Positions 25,849 to 36,586 of a stretch of DNA of 64,000 nucleotides are shown here, piece after piece. The position numbers and the translations under genes were made by a program. The notes below the pieces were generated by a model. The model was not told where the DNA came from. It saw only the letters and a program-made list of their open reading frames with translations, and made no database searches. Position 1 is the stretch's first letter; each line of letters opens with the position of its first letter. This stretch comes from Bacteroidales bacterium (GTDB taxonomy: Bacteria > Bacteroidota > Bacteroidia > Bacteroidales > F082), in contig JAFOBJ010000067.1 in NCBI GenBank assembly GCA_017381865.1, positions 62,001-126,000 of the forward strand. The letters are read 5' to 3'.

Positions 25849-28800
25849 ATGAAAAAAATGCAAAATTCTATCTTTCAGAAAGTTATGATTTTGGGCTTGG
25901 CAATGTTGCTTAATATAAGCCTTTTTGCACAAGGTCGTATTGAATTGAAATCTAATTCTAGAGGCGCAGCTCAAATTTCGGAATCATCGTTGAATGGTTT
26001 TGAAACAACTTTCTCGTATAATGCAATTGAACTAGAACTTGTTGAAACAGAGTACGGTAACTTTTCGAAGCTTATTCTTTCAGATGCTGTTTCTGTTGGT
26101 GAAATTGGTGCTCCTTCATTGCCTGTCACAAAGAAGTTGATAGCTGTTCCTTTCGGCGCAACTCCTTCTGTAAAAATTGTCAGCTATACAACTTCTGATT
26201 ATGATCTTAGCGATTATGGCGTAGATAAGGTTTATCCACAACAACCTTCATATAGCAAAGATACAAAAATGGAAAACGTTGTGTTCCAGTATGATAAAAA
26301 AGCATATAAAACAAGAGCTCTTAAAAATGCTCCAGAAGTGAAAGTTGAATTGCTCGGAACAATGCGTGGAGTTCAAATCGCATCTCTTCAAGTTGAACCA
26401 GTGAACTATAATCCTGTAAATAACACACTTCGTGTTTATAACGATATCAATTTTGAAGTTGATTTCGAGGGCGCAGACTTGGGCTTGACAGAAAAAATGT
26501 TGGTCGATACTTACAGCCCATATTTTAGCACAGTTTATCAACAAATGTTCAATTCAAGAACTGTTGCAGACGTGTTTGATGAACATCCTGATTTGTATAG
26601 AATGCCTGTTTATATGACAGTTGTAGCTAATAGCATGTTTGAAGAAACACTGAAACCATGGCTCGAATGGAAAACCCAAAAAGGTTTCTACATTGATGTG
26701 AAATATGTTGAATCAACAACATCATCTTCTGTTATCAAATCTTATGTTAAAGAACAATATGGTGCAGTGAGACCATCGTTCCTTGTTATCGTCGGTGATA
26801 AAAATCTCGTTGCTCCAAGTTTGGCATCAGGCGTGGAAACATCAAAAGTGACTGACTTGTACTATGCATGTGTCGATGATGATTATTTCCCAGATATTTA
26901 TTACAGCAGAATGAGTTGTGAAACTGTTGGAGAATTGGAATCACTTATTGAAAAAGTGCTTCAATATGAGCAATATACAATGCCAGATCCTTCATATTTG
27001 AATGATGCTTTGTTCGTTGCTGGTGTTGATGATTGGTGGAATTCAAAGGTTGGAACACCTGCCGTTAATTACGCAACAAATTTCTTCTTTAACCAATCTA
27101 ATGGCATGAAGAATGTCTATAAATACACTTCTACATATGACGGCTGTTATGACAATATGAATAAAGGCGTTGGCTTTGTGAATTATACAGCTCATGGTGT
27201 TGAGACAGGTTGGGTTGACCCTGCATTTAATACAGACGATGTTTTGAATCTTACAAATAAAGATAAATACTTCTGGGCTGTTGGAAACTGCTGTCTTACA
27301 GGTGATTGGGGTTCAAATAATGGTCCTTGTTTGGCAGAAGCAATGGTGAGAGCTGACGAAAAAGGCGCATGGGGCTATATTGGCTCATGTCCTGTAAGTT
27401 ATTGGAATGAAGACTATTATTTTGCAGTCGGTGCAACGACAGTGTTTAGCAAAATGCCAAATCCTACACAAACAGAAGAAGGTGTTTATGAAATGTTCTG
27501 GAAAGATGATTATAATGTTTTGTCTGCAGTTCCTTTTGTCGGAAATCTTTCTGTAACTAACGCTCATGCAGGATCTTACGAAACAACAAACGGCATAGAA
27601 CTTTTGTATTACTGGGAGGCATATCACACAATCGGTGATGGTACAGTGATGCCATATCGTATAATGCCAACTGAAAACGCTGTTTCTCATGCAGAAGTAA
27701 TAAACATGGGCTTTGATTTTTATACTGTGTTTGCTGAACCTTCTTCTTACGTGTCTATCACTAAAGACGGTGTCTTGTTAGGAACAGCAATGGTTGGAAA
27801 ATCAGGATCTGTCGATGTGGAAATTACTCCGATTTTGACAGAAGGCGAAGCTACTATTACTGTTACACATCCAAGACGTATCCCTTACGTCAAGAATGTA
27901 CTCGCTTTGCCTACAGAAGGTCCTTACTTGTCGATTTATGATTTTAATCCAAAAAACTTCCCTGTAAATCAAGAAAATAAAATAACATTGACAATAAGAA
28001 ACGTCGGTAATGATCCAGTTGAAGGTGAAGCAAAAGTGACATTGACAAGCGAATCTGAATTCTTATCATTTGTTGATTCTGAAGCAGTATTCACAACTTT
28101 AGAGGCTGGTTCAACTCTTGATTTGACAGATGAATTCACATTCGTTCTTGATAAGAGTCTCGAAGATATGGAAGATGTGGTCGTTGTCGCAACGATAGAA
28201 TATGATACTTTGGAATGGAAAAATAAATTTGCAGTGAAGGTCGATGATCCAGTGATTGAATACGAAGGCGTTGACTGGGATGGCGAATTTGAACCAGGCG
28301 CAACTTATGTCCTTCAAGCTAAATTCAAAAACATCGGACATTATAAAGCTGAAAATGCAGTAGTAACAGCTTCATCATCAAATGAATATGTTACATTGAA
28401 AAATACAACAAGCGAAGTCGAGACAATTGAAGTCGACGGAGTTGGCGTATTCAATTTTGAAGTTACTATAGGTGATTCTTGTTTGTTGAATGAAAGAATG
28501 CCTATAGATTTTGCATTCGCTGCTGATAATGATATCGTTTCAGAAGGTTCGTATGTCTTGGAAAATACATGTGAACTTGTGTTTACATTGAAAGATAGCT
28601 ATGGCGACGGATGGGGAAAATCTGCAATTAAAATAGAATTTAGCGATGATACTCCAACAGATACACTCACTGTTTTTGAAGGAGCAGAACTTGTTAAAGA
28701 AATGAATGTAGTGATTGGTACAACAATCGTTGTTACTTTCATAAAAGAAAAGTATAATAGCTACGAATGTTCATATGTTATTGAATATAAAGGTGGTAGA

Positions 28801-29352
28801 TTGATTTATGACTCTGGTAAGAATATCAAAGAAGGTGTAAACTGTGAGTTTGAGGTCAATTGCTTGGAACCAGTGCAAAATCTCAAAGCAGAAGTGGAAA
28901 AGAATAATGTCACACTTACATGGGAAGCTCCTCGTGCAATGACAGGCTATAAAGTCTTTAGAAATAATGAGATGATAGGAGAAACTGAAGAACTTACATT
29001 TACTGATGAAAATGTTCCAAATGGTGAATATGAATATTCAGTGAGAGTTCAATATAACGGAGGCTGGTCTGGTGCAGAAATGATAACTGTTAAAGTAAGT
29101 GGTGAAGACATAATTGAACTTGGAAAAGTTGATTTTGTGATATATCCAAATCCTGCGAAAGATGTTATCAATATCGAATCAAATGTTCAAAGATATGAAT
29201 ATCAGTTGATAAATAATTTAGGACAAATTGTACTTGATGGAACATTGGCTGGAGAAAATAGTATTTCTGTTAAAGATATTAACAATGGAATTTATTTCTT
29301 GAAACTTATTGCTGATGGCGAAATGTCGGTCAATAGAGTGATAATTCAATAA
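25849..29352 (+). CDS. Lysine-gingipain-like C25 cysteine peptidase with T9SS domain
   Basis: This 1167-residue secreted protein has a signal peptide (about 1-27), a C25 propeptide (to about 230) and a caspase-like catalytic domain (about 235-600). The layout follows Porphyromonas Kgp. His449 is in NYTAHG, Cys482 in GNCCLTGDW, and Asp394 in AGVDDWWN matches the third triad residue. Thr447 and Asp522 (SYWNEDYY) match the Kgp residues that hold the lysine side chain (T442, D516), so lysine specificity is predicted. After an Ig-like domain come two CARDB-like beta domains, a DSYGDGWG-containing domain, an FN3 domain (about 1010-1085) and a T9SS C-terminal domain opening with VIYPNPAKD. It is the first of four gingipain-like genes. 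Confidence 0.88.
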   Translation: MKKMQNSIFQKVMILGLAMLLNISLFAQGRIELKSNSRGAAQISESSLNGFETTFSYNAIELELVETEYGNFSKLILSDAVSVGEIGAPSLPVTKKLIAVPFGATPSVKIVSYTTSDYDLSDYGVDKVYPQQPSYSKDTKMENVVFQYDKKAYKTRALKNAPEVKVELLGTMRGVQIASLQVEPVNYNPVNNTLRVYNDINFEVDFEGADLGLTEKMLVDTYSPYFSTVYQQMFNSRTVADVFDEHPDLYRMPVYMTVVANSMFEETLKPWLEWKTQKGFYIDVKYVESTTSSSVIKSYVKEQYGAVRPSFLVIVGDKNLVAPSLASGVETSKVTDLYYACVDDDYFPDIYYSRMSCETVGELESLIEKVLQYEQYTMPDPSYLNDALFVAGVDDWWNSKVGTPAVNYATNFFFNQSNGMKNVYKYTSTYDGCYDNMNKGVGFVNYTAHGVETGWVDPAFNTDDVLNLTNKDKYFWAVGNCCLTGDWGSNNGPCLAEAMVRADEKGAWGYIGSCPVSYWNEDYYFAVGATTVFSKMPNPTQTEEGVYEMFWKDDYNVLSAVPFVGNLSVTNAHAGSYETTNGIELLYYWEAYHTIGDGTVMPYRIMPTENAVSHAEVINMGFDFYTVFAEPSSYVSITKDGVLLGTAMVGKSGSVDVEITPILTEGEATITVTHPRRIPYVKNVLALPTEGPYLSIYDFNPKNFPVNQENKITLTIRNVGNDPVEGEAKVTLTSESEFLSFVDSEAVFTTLEAGSTLDLTDEFTFVLDKSLEDMEDVVVVATIEYDTLEWKNKFAVKVDDPVIEYEGVDWDGEFEPGATYVLQAKFKNIGHYKAENAVVTASSSNEYVTLKNTTSEVETIEVDGVGVFNFEVTIGDSCLLNERMPIDFAFAADNDIVSEGSYVLENTCELVFTLKDSYGDGWGKSAIKIEFSDDTPTDTLTVFEGAELVKEMNVVIGTTIVVTFIKEKYNSYECSYVIEYKGGRLIYDSGKNIKEGVNCEFEVNCLEPVQNLKAEVEKNNVTLTWEAPRAMTGYKVFRNNEMIGETEELTFTDENVPNGEYEYSVRVQYNGGWSGAEMITVKVSGEDIIELGKVDFVIYPNPAKDVINIESNVQRYEYQLINNLGQIVLDGTLAGENSISVKDINNGIYFLKLIADGEMSVNRVIIQ

Positions 29353-29358
29353 AGTAAA

Positions 29359-29391
29359 TAAAAGGGCGAAACTAATGTTTTACCCTTTTTT
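29359..29391 (+). terminator. Weak terminator between gingipain-like genes 1 and 2
   Basis: AAAAGGG and CCCTTTTT arms with a two-base internal mismatch and an AAAC/GTTT inner stem form a hairpin that runs into T residues. Confidence 0.6.
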
Positions 29392-29396
29392 AAATT

Positions 29397-29428
29397 TTAA
29401 ATAATGTTTGATTTAAATAATGTTTGAA
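29397..29428. repeat. 16-bp direct repeat, two copies
   Basis: TTAAATAATGTTTGAT at 29397-29412 is followed directly by a copy that differs at one base (29413-29428). It lies just before the start of the second gingipain-like gene. Each copy contains TAATGTTTG, one base longer than the -7 consensus, so it may be a doubled promoter element. Confidence 0.6.
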
Positions 29429-29430
29429 AT

Positions 29431-32400
29431 ATGAGAAAAACTTTTATAACGATAATATCTTGTTTGTTTGCATTGACAATCAATGCGCAAGAATGGGTTG
29501 GAATAAGTAAAAATGCTTCGACAAAAATACAAGAGACATTGATTTCTTCATCAGAGAAGAAAGTCGTTGTTGATGTTAAAATAGATGGCTTTTATAAGCA
29601 ATCTGTAAGGACACAACAAGGCGAGCAGTTGGTTATCAGTGGAGAAGGAATGGCGTATATGCCAGTAAAAGGTGCGCCAAATCTTCCAATGTATCCTATA
29701 TCAATGATTGTCGGCGATAAAGCTGAAATGGAAGTATCTATTGTGAAATCAGAATACGTTGATTTTGAAAATATTGAAGTAGCTCCTTCAAAAGGTAACT
29801 TCAGTCGTCAGATAAATCCTGCAGATGTACCTTATACTTATGGCGATATGTATCAACAAGATGCGTTTTATCCTGCACAACAAGCTGTTCTCGGCGACCC
29901 TTATATTCTCAGAGATTTCCGCGGCCAAAATATGATGGTTTATCCTTATGCCTATAATCCAGTGACAAAGACATTGCGTGTTTATACCTATCTTAGAATA
30001 GAAGCAAAGAAAGTCAGTGATAATGGTGTAAATCAGAAAGTTAATCGTAATAGAAACAATGCAGTTGACCCAGAAGTCAATGCGTCATACAAACGCCGTT
30101 TCATTAATTATCCTAAAAATGAGAGATATGCATTTATAGAAGATGAAGGCGAAATGTTAATAGTATGTTTCGATAAATATTTGGAAGCTGTTGAACCATT
30201 GGTTGAATGGAAAAATATCTCAGGTCGTCCTACAACAATGGTAGCATATTCAAAAGTAGGTGGCAATTTGAAACAATATCTTCAAAATTATTACAACGAG
30301 CATCCAGAATTGGTTTACTTGCTTTTAGTTGGCGAACATTCTAATATTCCAGCAGAATCAATGAGTGGTGGTAGGTCAGATAACTATTATGGCATGTTGG
30401 AAGGCGACGATAAATATGAAGAAGTCCTCGTAGGTCGTTTGTCGGTTAATTCAATGAGCGATGCTGTAAATCAAGTCAATAAGATTATCTATTACGAACG
30501 TGATATTAATGAAACTGCAACATGGTTGACAAAAGCTTCTGGTATTGCAGCTAATGAAGGCGAAGGCCATTATGGTGAAATAGATTATCAGCATATGGAT
30601 TTCATCCGTGATACATTATTAAATTATACCTATACAAATGTTTCACAGCATTATGCTGATGTTAATAATCCAGCTGCTCCTGCAATGATCGTTGAATTCA
30701 GCAAAGGTTTAGGCTTGATAAACTATTGTAATCACGGCACGCCAACGACTTGGGCAGTCGCCAACTTTTCAACAGATGATGTTCATAGATTGACAAATGA
30801 TTATAAATTGCCTATCGTATGGTCGGTGGCTTGCAATAACGGACAATTTGATTTTGACGAATGCTTCGGAGAAGCTTGGATGCGTTCTGTAAACCCTGCT
30901 ACGGGTGGCTTGACAGGTGGCATCGGTGGCATGTTCTCATGGATTTCACAGCCATGGCAACCTCCAATGTACGGACAAGATGAGATGAATGCAATCTTGA
31001 CAGAATGGCGCGAAGGTTATAAACACACACTCGGCGGCGCATCATGCAACGGCAATATGTTTATGATGGATATGGACCCATTCGATGGACCAAGAACTCA
31101 CGATACCTGGATTCTTCTCGGCGACCCATCATTGATGGTAAGAACAGATGTCCCAAAACCATTGAATGTCATGGTTCCTCAACAAGAATTGTTCATTGGA
31201 ATGACATCGTTGAAAGTCAATGCTCAATCTGATTTCGGTATAGCAACATTGTCGCTTAATGGCAAGGCAATCGCTTCAGCACCAGTGGTAAATGGCGTGG
31301 CAGAACTCACTTTTGAACCACTAATCAAAGAGGAAACAGCAAAATTGGTTGTGATCGGCTATAATAGAATTACAGAAATCAAGGAATTTGATATTGTTCC
31401 TGCAGATAATCCTTATATTATATATTCTAATCATGAATTCCTCGATGATAATCAACGCCTCGACTATGGCGAATCTGTAAATGCATCTCTTACAGTAACA
31501 AACATCGGATTACAACCAACAAGTAATGTGAATGTGACACTTAGCACAGATTCTAAATACGTTACAATAACAAGGGATAATTGTTTGATTCCTTCTGTAA
31601 AAGCTGGTGAGACAATAAAACTTGAAGATAAATTCACAATAAATATTAACCAAAATGTCCCAAATGAAACCAAAATTGATTTTGCTGTGACATGTTCAGA
31701 TGGAACAAATACATGGAAAACAACATTCTATGCATATGCGTATGCTCCAGTATTTTCTATTGATAAGATAGAAGTAGCTTCTGGAAAAATAGCTCAGCCA
31801 GGAGAAGAAGGAACATTGGAAATGACAATTACTAATGTAGGTGGAGCAACAGCATACAACGTTGTCTCAGAAGTGTTTAGCAGTTCTTCTGATATTGAAT
31901 TTAAAAATATATCAATACTTACTGAAGAAGTTGCTGCTGGTGAAACATTTACAGTAGCATCAGATTTTGTTGTGAATCCATCGGTATTGGTCGGTTCTGT
32001 TTTTGAAATCGTATGTTCTGCAAATGCAGATTATGCAACAAGTAAGAAGAGTTATGAATTGAAAGTCGGCTTATTAGGCGAAGACTTCGAAACTGGCGAC
32101 TTTACCGCAAATGGATGGAAAATTGAAGGTACAGCCAAGTGGGTTATCGACAGCTTAAATGCTTATGAAGGAAACTATTGCGCAAAAAGCGACAAACTCA
32201 ATCATAACCAAAATGCAAAATTGAAACTACAATTGGAAGTGTTGGCTGAAGGTCCGTTGACATTCTATGTCAAAACATCTACAGAAGCAGGTTACGATGT
32301 ATTTGAATTTTATATCAATTCATTGTTAGACCAAAAATGGTCTGGCGAATTGGGTTGGACACAGTATACTCGCAAAATGAAAAAAGGCGTTTACGCTTTG

Positions 32401-32988
32401 GAATGGAGATATAGAAAAGATACTTCAGGAACTGAAGGCGACGACGTGGCTTATATCGATAACATTTGCTTCCCTCCAATTTGTGTCGTAACAATGCTGG
32501 AAACAGTGTCTGGCTTGAAATATAAAATCGACCAAGATAAACAGCTTTCTTTGACATGGAATTCTGTTGAAAGTGCAGAAGAATATATTGTTAGACGCGA
32601 CGGTGAAATAGTTTCTACTCAAACATTAACATCGTTTAATGAAAGCATCATAGATGGTTTCGTGACTTATACAGTAGTCGCTAAAAATGGAGATTATTAC
32701 TCAGCTCCAGCTTTCATCGTGGTTGATTCAAATTCGAACTCAAGCGAAAATGTCATCAATGTTGATGAGGAAAAAATTTCATTGTATCCAAATCCAACAT
32801 CAGGAATTGTTTATATAAAACTTGATAATGCTTTCGATGCTGTTGTGTATAACTATCAGGGTCAAGTAGTTATGAGAGAATATAACAACGAAGGCCAAAT
32901 AGATATGTCTCACTTGTCGACAGGTGTTTATTTCGTTGAGATAAGAGACGGTAACAATGTAATGATAGAAAAAGTTATAGTTAAATAA
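29431..32988 (+). CDS. Arginine-gingipain-like C25 peptidase, copy 1
   Basis: This 1185-residue secreted protein has a signal peptide (1-19), a C25 propeptide and a catalytic domain with His435 (CNHGTP) and Cys468 (SVACNNGQF), placed as in Porphyromonas RgpB. Asp317 in GGRSDNYYG corresponds to the S1-pocket aspartate of RgpB that binds arginine, so Arg specificity is predicted. An Ig-like domain, two CARDB-like domains, a cleaved-adhesin/MAM-like domain (about 885-1015, starting EDFETGDF), an FN3 domain and a T9SS C-terminal domain (LYPNPTSG) follow. It forms a probable operon with the next two paralogs (gaps of 10 and 21 bp). Confidence 0.88.
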   Translation: MRKTFITIISCLFALTINAQEWVGISKNASTKIQETLISSSEKKVVVDVKIDGFYKQSVRTQQGEQLVISGEGMAYMPVKGAPNLPMYPISMIVGDKAEMEVSIVKSEYVDFENIEVAPSKGNFSRQINPADVPYTYGDMYQQDAFYPAQQAVLGDPYILRDFRGQNMMVYPYAYNPVTKTLRVYTYLRIEAKKVSDNGVNQKVNRNRNNAVDPEVNASYKRRFINYPKNERYAFIEDEGEMLIVCFDKYLEAVEPLVEWKNISGRPTTMVAYSKVGGNLKQYLQNYYNEHPELVYLLLVGEHSNIPAESMSGGRSDNYYGMLEGDDKYEEVLVGRLSVNSMSDAVNQVNKIIYYERDINETATWLTKASGIAANEGEGHYGEIDYQHMDFIRDTLLNYTYTNVSQHYADVNNPAAPAMIVEFSKGLGLINYCNHGTPTTWAVANFSTDDVHRLTNDYKLPIVWSVACNNGQFDFDECFGEAWMRSVNPATGGLTGGIGGMFSWISQPWQPPMYGQDEMNAILTEWREGYKHTLGGASCNGNMFMMDMDPFDGPRTHDTWILLGDPSLMVRTDVPKPLNVMVPQQELFIGMTSLKVNAQSDFGIATLSLNGKAIASAPVVNGVAELTFEPLIKEETAKLVVIGYNRITEIKEFDIVPADNPYIIYSNHEFLDDNQRLDYGESVNASLTVTNIGLQPTSNVNVTLSTDSKYVTITRDNCLIPSVKAGETIKLEDKFTININQNVPNETKIDFAVTCSDGTNTWKTTFYAYAYAPVFSIDKIEVASGKIAQPGEEGTLEMTITNVGGATAYNVVSEVFSSSSDIEFKNISILTEEVAAGETFTVASDFVVNPSVLVGSVFEIVCSANADYATSKKSYELKVGLLGEDFETGDFTANGWKIEGTAKWVIDSLNAYEGNYCAKSDKLNHNQNAKLKLQLEVLAEGPLTFYVKTSTEAGYDVFEFYINSLLDQKWSGELGWTQYTRKMKKGVYALEWRYRKDTSGTEGDDVAYIDNICFPPICVVTMLETVSGLKYKIDQDKQLSLTWNSVESAEEYIVRRDGEIVSTQTLTSFNESIIDGFVTYTVVAKNGDYYSAPAFIVVDSNSNSSENVINVDEEKISLYPNPTSGIVYIKLDNAFDAVVYNYQGQVVMREYNNEGQIDMSHLSTGVYFVEIRDGNNVMIEKVIVK

Positions 32989-32998
32989 TTGATTCGTA

Positions 32999-35900
32999 AT
33001 GAAAAAACTAACTTTAATATTAGTAATATTTTTATTTAATGTAATAGGCATTAATGCACAGGAATGGATAGGTGTTAATGGAAGTTCTCCTATGAAAATA
33101 CAAGAATGCCTTGTGTCGTCGTCTGAAGAAGAAATAATCGTTGACGTTAAAGTCAATGGTTTCTTTAAGGAAGAAGTGATGACATCTAGGGGCAATCAAA
33201 TGATTATCAGTGGGGAAAATATGGCTTCTATGCTTGTCGCTGGCGCTCCTGATTTGCCATTGTATCCAATATCAATGATTGTTGGTGATAAGTCAGAAAT
33301 GAGTGCGTCTGTGATTGACTCAAAATATGTAGATTTTGAGAATATAGAAGTGGCTCCATCAAAAGGTAATTTCAGCCGTGATATAAATCCTGATGATGTT
33401 CCTTATGTGTATGGTGGTGTTTATCAGCAAGATACATTTTATCCAGCACAGCAAGTTAGACTGGAAAAACCTTATATCATTAGAGATTTGCGTGGACAAA
33501 ATTTACTTGTCTATCCTTATGCATATAATCCAGTAACAAAAATATTGCGTGTTTATACCGAACTTCGTATTTCTGTTAAAAAAGTCGGTGATAATGGTGT
33601 TAATCAAAAAGTTAGTTATAGAAAAAATAATGTTATAACATCAGAATTTGACGCTTCATACAAACGCCGTTTTATTAACTATGAAAATAAAAGCAGAGGA
33701 TTTATGGTTGATGAGGGCGAAATGCTTATAATCTGTGCCGATAAATATATGCAGGCAGTTCAGTCTCTTGTTGATTGGAAAAATATTTCAGGTCGTCCAA
33801 CAACAATGGTTGCGTCATCGGTAACAGGAAAAGATGAAAATCTTAGAAACTATCTCATTGAATATTATAAGAATAATCCAAAATTAACATATGTACTTTT
33901 GGTAGGAGAATATGCCGATATTCCAGCTCATGAGATGGAAGAAGGTCGTTCTGACAATTATTTTGGAATGTTGGAAGGCGATGATTGCTACGAAGAAGTA
34001 TTCGTAGGTCGTCTTTCTGTTAAGAATATTAATGATGCTGAAAATCAAGTTAATAAGATTATATATTACGAACGCGACATCGATGAGAATGCAACTTGGC
34101 TTTCCAATGGCGCAGGTATAGCTGCAAAAGAAGGTACTGGTCACTTCGGCGAATACGATTATGTCCATATGGATTTCATTCGCGACACCTTATTAAATTA
34201 TACATATACTAATATTTCACAACATTACGATAAAGTCAATAGCCCGACTGTTAATGATTTGATAAATAGATTTAATGAAGGCGTCGGCGTTATTAATTAT
34301 TGTAATCACGGAACTGTGACAAGTTGGCTCGTGACAGAATTCAATAACGATCATATTAAGCAGTTGACGAATGATTATAAGCTTCCATTTATTTGGTCTG
34401 TGGCATGTGACAATGGATGTTTTAACATAGAAGAGTGCTTTGCTGAAGCATGGATGCGTGCGACAAATCCTGAGACTGGCGCACCAACAGGAGCTATCGG
34501 CGGAATGTTTGCAACGATTTTACAACCATGGCGTCCTCCAATGTACGGACAAGATGAGATGGTTGCTATTTTGGCAGAATGGCGCGAAGGTTACAAACAT
34601 ACTCTCGCAGGCGCATCATGTAACGGAAATATGCATATCTTGGATAAAGTCACAGATAAATCGGGAGAAGAAACACATAACACATGGATTCTTTTCGGCG
34701 ACCCTTCTATGATGCTCAGAACAGAAGCTCCTAAGAAAATGAGTGTCAACGCAGTGCCATCGTCATTGCTCACAGGAATGACATCGCTGACAGTTAATGT
34801 AGACACCGACTTCGGTATCGCTACTTTGTCGATGAATGGTAAAGCCTTAGGCTCGGCATATGTAGAAAATGGAATCGCTAACATAACATTCCCAGAACTT
34901 ACAGAAACTGGTGTGGCTCAGATAGTTGTAATCGGATATAATAAGGTCACTGAAATAATGGACATAAATATAATGCCAGCAACAGGAGCTTATGTGGTAG
35001 TTGAAACATACGACCTTAATCAGGAAGACGCTCAGATGGATTGCAATGAATATATCGACCTTAGCTTGAATGTCAAAAATATTGGCGTAGAGAAATCTGA
35101 TAACATAACTGTAGAATTATCAACAACATCGGAATATATTCAGTTGATTGACAGCACAGAAATAATAACAGCGATAGATGTTGATGAAATTGTTAATTTG
35201 GAAAAAGCATTCCGATTCCATGTAAGCGCAACAACGCCAAATAATGAAAAAATAAATTTCGTTTTAACATGTACAGATAAAATAGGTACATATCAAACAA
35301 GTTTCAGTATTGATGCATATGCTCCTGTATTTGCGTTAAAGGAAATTAACATCCTTCCAAATAATATAGTGAAACCAGGTGAGACTGCAACATTGAAATT
35401 GTCGTTTGAGAATATCGGAAATAGCACGGCTTATGATGTCTTGACAGAATTGTTCGTTGCTTCTTCTGATGTGAAGTTTGCAAATACAACAATGCGTACT
35501 GATAAAGTCGCTGCTGGTGAAACATTCTTCGTCACGACTGATTTTACAGTGTCTCCTTCAGCCGCAATGTCGTCAGTTTATGAGGTGATTTATTTTGTAG
35601 GCTCAAATTATAATACGCTTAAATCTAAATATAATCTTGTAATTGGTTCAATAACAGATAGTTTTGAAACAGCTGATTTCTCTGGATATAATTGGGTATT
35701 GTCGGAAAAACCTTGGATTATAGATAATTCAAATGCTTATGATGGAATATATTGTGCAAAATCTGCAACAATAAGTCATAAGGAATATTCATCGTTAAAG
35801 ATAGAAGTGGATGTCACTACATCTGGAGAAATGACATTCTATAAAAAGATTTCTTCAGAAGAAAATGCTGATTGTCTGTTGTTTATCGTTGATAACAGAG

Positions 35901-36565
35901 AAAGAGAAAGATGGTCAGGCGAAATGGATTGGGACATTTATTCATATAAATTGTCAAAAGGCAAACACACTATCGAATGGAGATATATCAAAGATGATGA
36001 AAACTCAGAAGGCGACGATATGGCTGCTGTCGATAAGATTTCTTTCCCTCCACAAACTGTAATATCTCATTTTGATGCAGTTACAAATCTTAAAGCAAAA
36101 TTGCAAGATGATAATAAGGTGGCATTGACATGGAATGCAAATGAAAAAGCAGAAGAATATATTGTCAGACGTGATGGTGAAATTGTTTCAACTCAATCAG
36201 AAACAGTATATTACGAAGATATTACTAAAGGAATTTACACATATTGCGTTGTGGCAAAAAATGCTGACACTTACTCGGCACCAGCTTTCGTGATATTCGA
36301 TACCGACAAGAAATTTGCAGAAAAAATTAATGAGTTTGTCTCAGAAAATATTTCTGTATTTCCAAATCCAACTTCAGGAATAATCTATGTTGATTGCGAT
36401 AAATCATTTGATGCTGTGATTTATAACTATCAAGGTCAAGTTGTTATGAAGAAAAATAATAATGACGGACAAATAGATTTATCGGAATTGACAACAGGTG
36501 TTTATTTCCTTGAAATAAGAGAAAATAATAATGTAATTATTGAAAAAATTATTTTGACTAAATAA
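32999..36565 (+). CDS. Arginine-gingipain-like C25 peptidase, copy 2
   Basis: This 1188-residue paralog of the preceding gene has the same domain order and nearly the same length. Its catalytic residues are His437 (CNHGTV) and Cys470 (SVACDNGCF), and the S1 aspartate is kept in GRSDNYFG. The region around the S1 wall differs from copy 1 (ATILQPW in place of SWISQPW), so substrate preference beyond arginine may vary. The C-terminal T9SS domain (VFPNPTSG) is intact. It starts 10 bp after copy 1 with no promoter or terminator between. Confidence 0.87.
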   Translation: MKKLTLILVIFLFNVIGINAQEWIGVNGSSPMKIQECLVSSSEEEIIVDVKVNGFFKEEVMTSRGNQMIISGENMASMLVAGAPDLPLYPISMIVGDKSEMSASVIDSKYVDFENIEVAPSKGNFSRDINPDDVPYVYGGVYQQDTFYPAQQVRLEKPYIIRDLRGQNLLVYPYAYNPVTKILRVYTELRISVKKVGDNGVNQKVSYRKNNVITSEFDASYKRRFINYENKSRGFMVDEGEMLIICADKYMQAVQSLVDWKNISGRPTTMVASSVTGKDENLRNYLIEYYKNNPKLTYVLLVGEYADIPAHEMEEGRSDNYFGMLEGDDCYEEVFVGRLSVKNINDAENQVNKIIYYERDIDENATWLSNGAGIAAKEGTGHFGEYDYVHMDFIRDTLLNYTYTNISQHYDKVNSPTVNDLINRFNEGVGVINYCNHGTVTSWLVTEFNNDHIKQLTNDYKLPFIWSVACDNGCFNIEECFAEAWMRATNPETGAPTGAIGGMFATILQPWRPPMYGQDEMVAILAEWREGYKHTLAGASCNGNMHILDKVTDKSGEETHNTWILFGDPSMMLRTEAPKKMSVNAVPSSLLTGMTSLTVNVDTDFGIATLSMNGKALGSAYVENGIANITFPELTETGVAQIVVIGYNKVTEIMDINIMPATGAYVVVETYDLNQEDAQMDCNEYIDLSLNVKNIGVEKSDNITVELSTTSEYIQLIDSTEIITAIDVDEIVNLEKAFRFHVSATTPNNEKINFVLTCTDKIGTYQTSFSIDAYAPVFALKEINILPNNIVKPGETATLKLSFENIGNSTAYDVLTELFVASSDVKFANTTMRTDKVAAGETFFVTTDFTVSPSAAMSSVYEVIYFVGSNYNTLKSKYNLVIGSITDSFETADFSGYNWVLSEKPWIIDNSNAYDGIYCAKSATISHKEYSSLKIEVDVTTSGEMTFYKKISSEENADCLLFIVDNRERERWSGEMDWDIYSYKLSKGKHTIEWRYIKDDENSEGDDMAAVDKISFPPQTVISHFDAVTNLKAKLQDDNKVALTWNANEKAEEYIVRRDGEIVSTQSETVYYEDITKGIYTYCVVAKNADTYSAPAFVIFDTDKKFAEKINEFVSENISVFPNPTSGIIYVDCDKSFDAVIYNYQGQVVMKKNNNDGQIDLSELTTGVYFLEIRENNNVIIEKIILTK

Positions 36566-36586
36566 AGATTTTAAAATTTTTTAAGA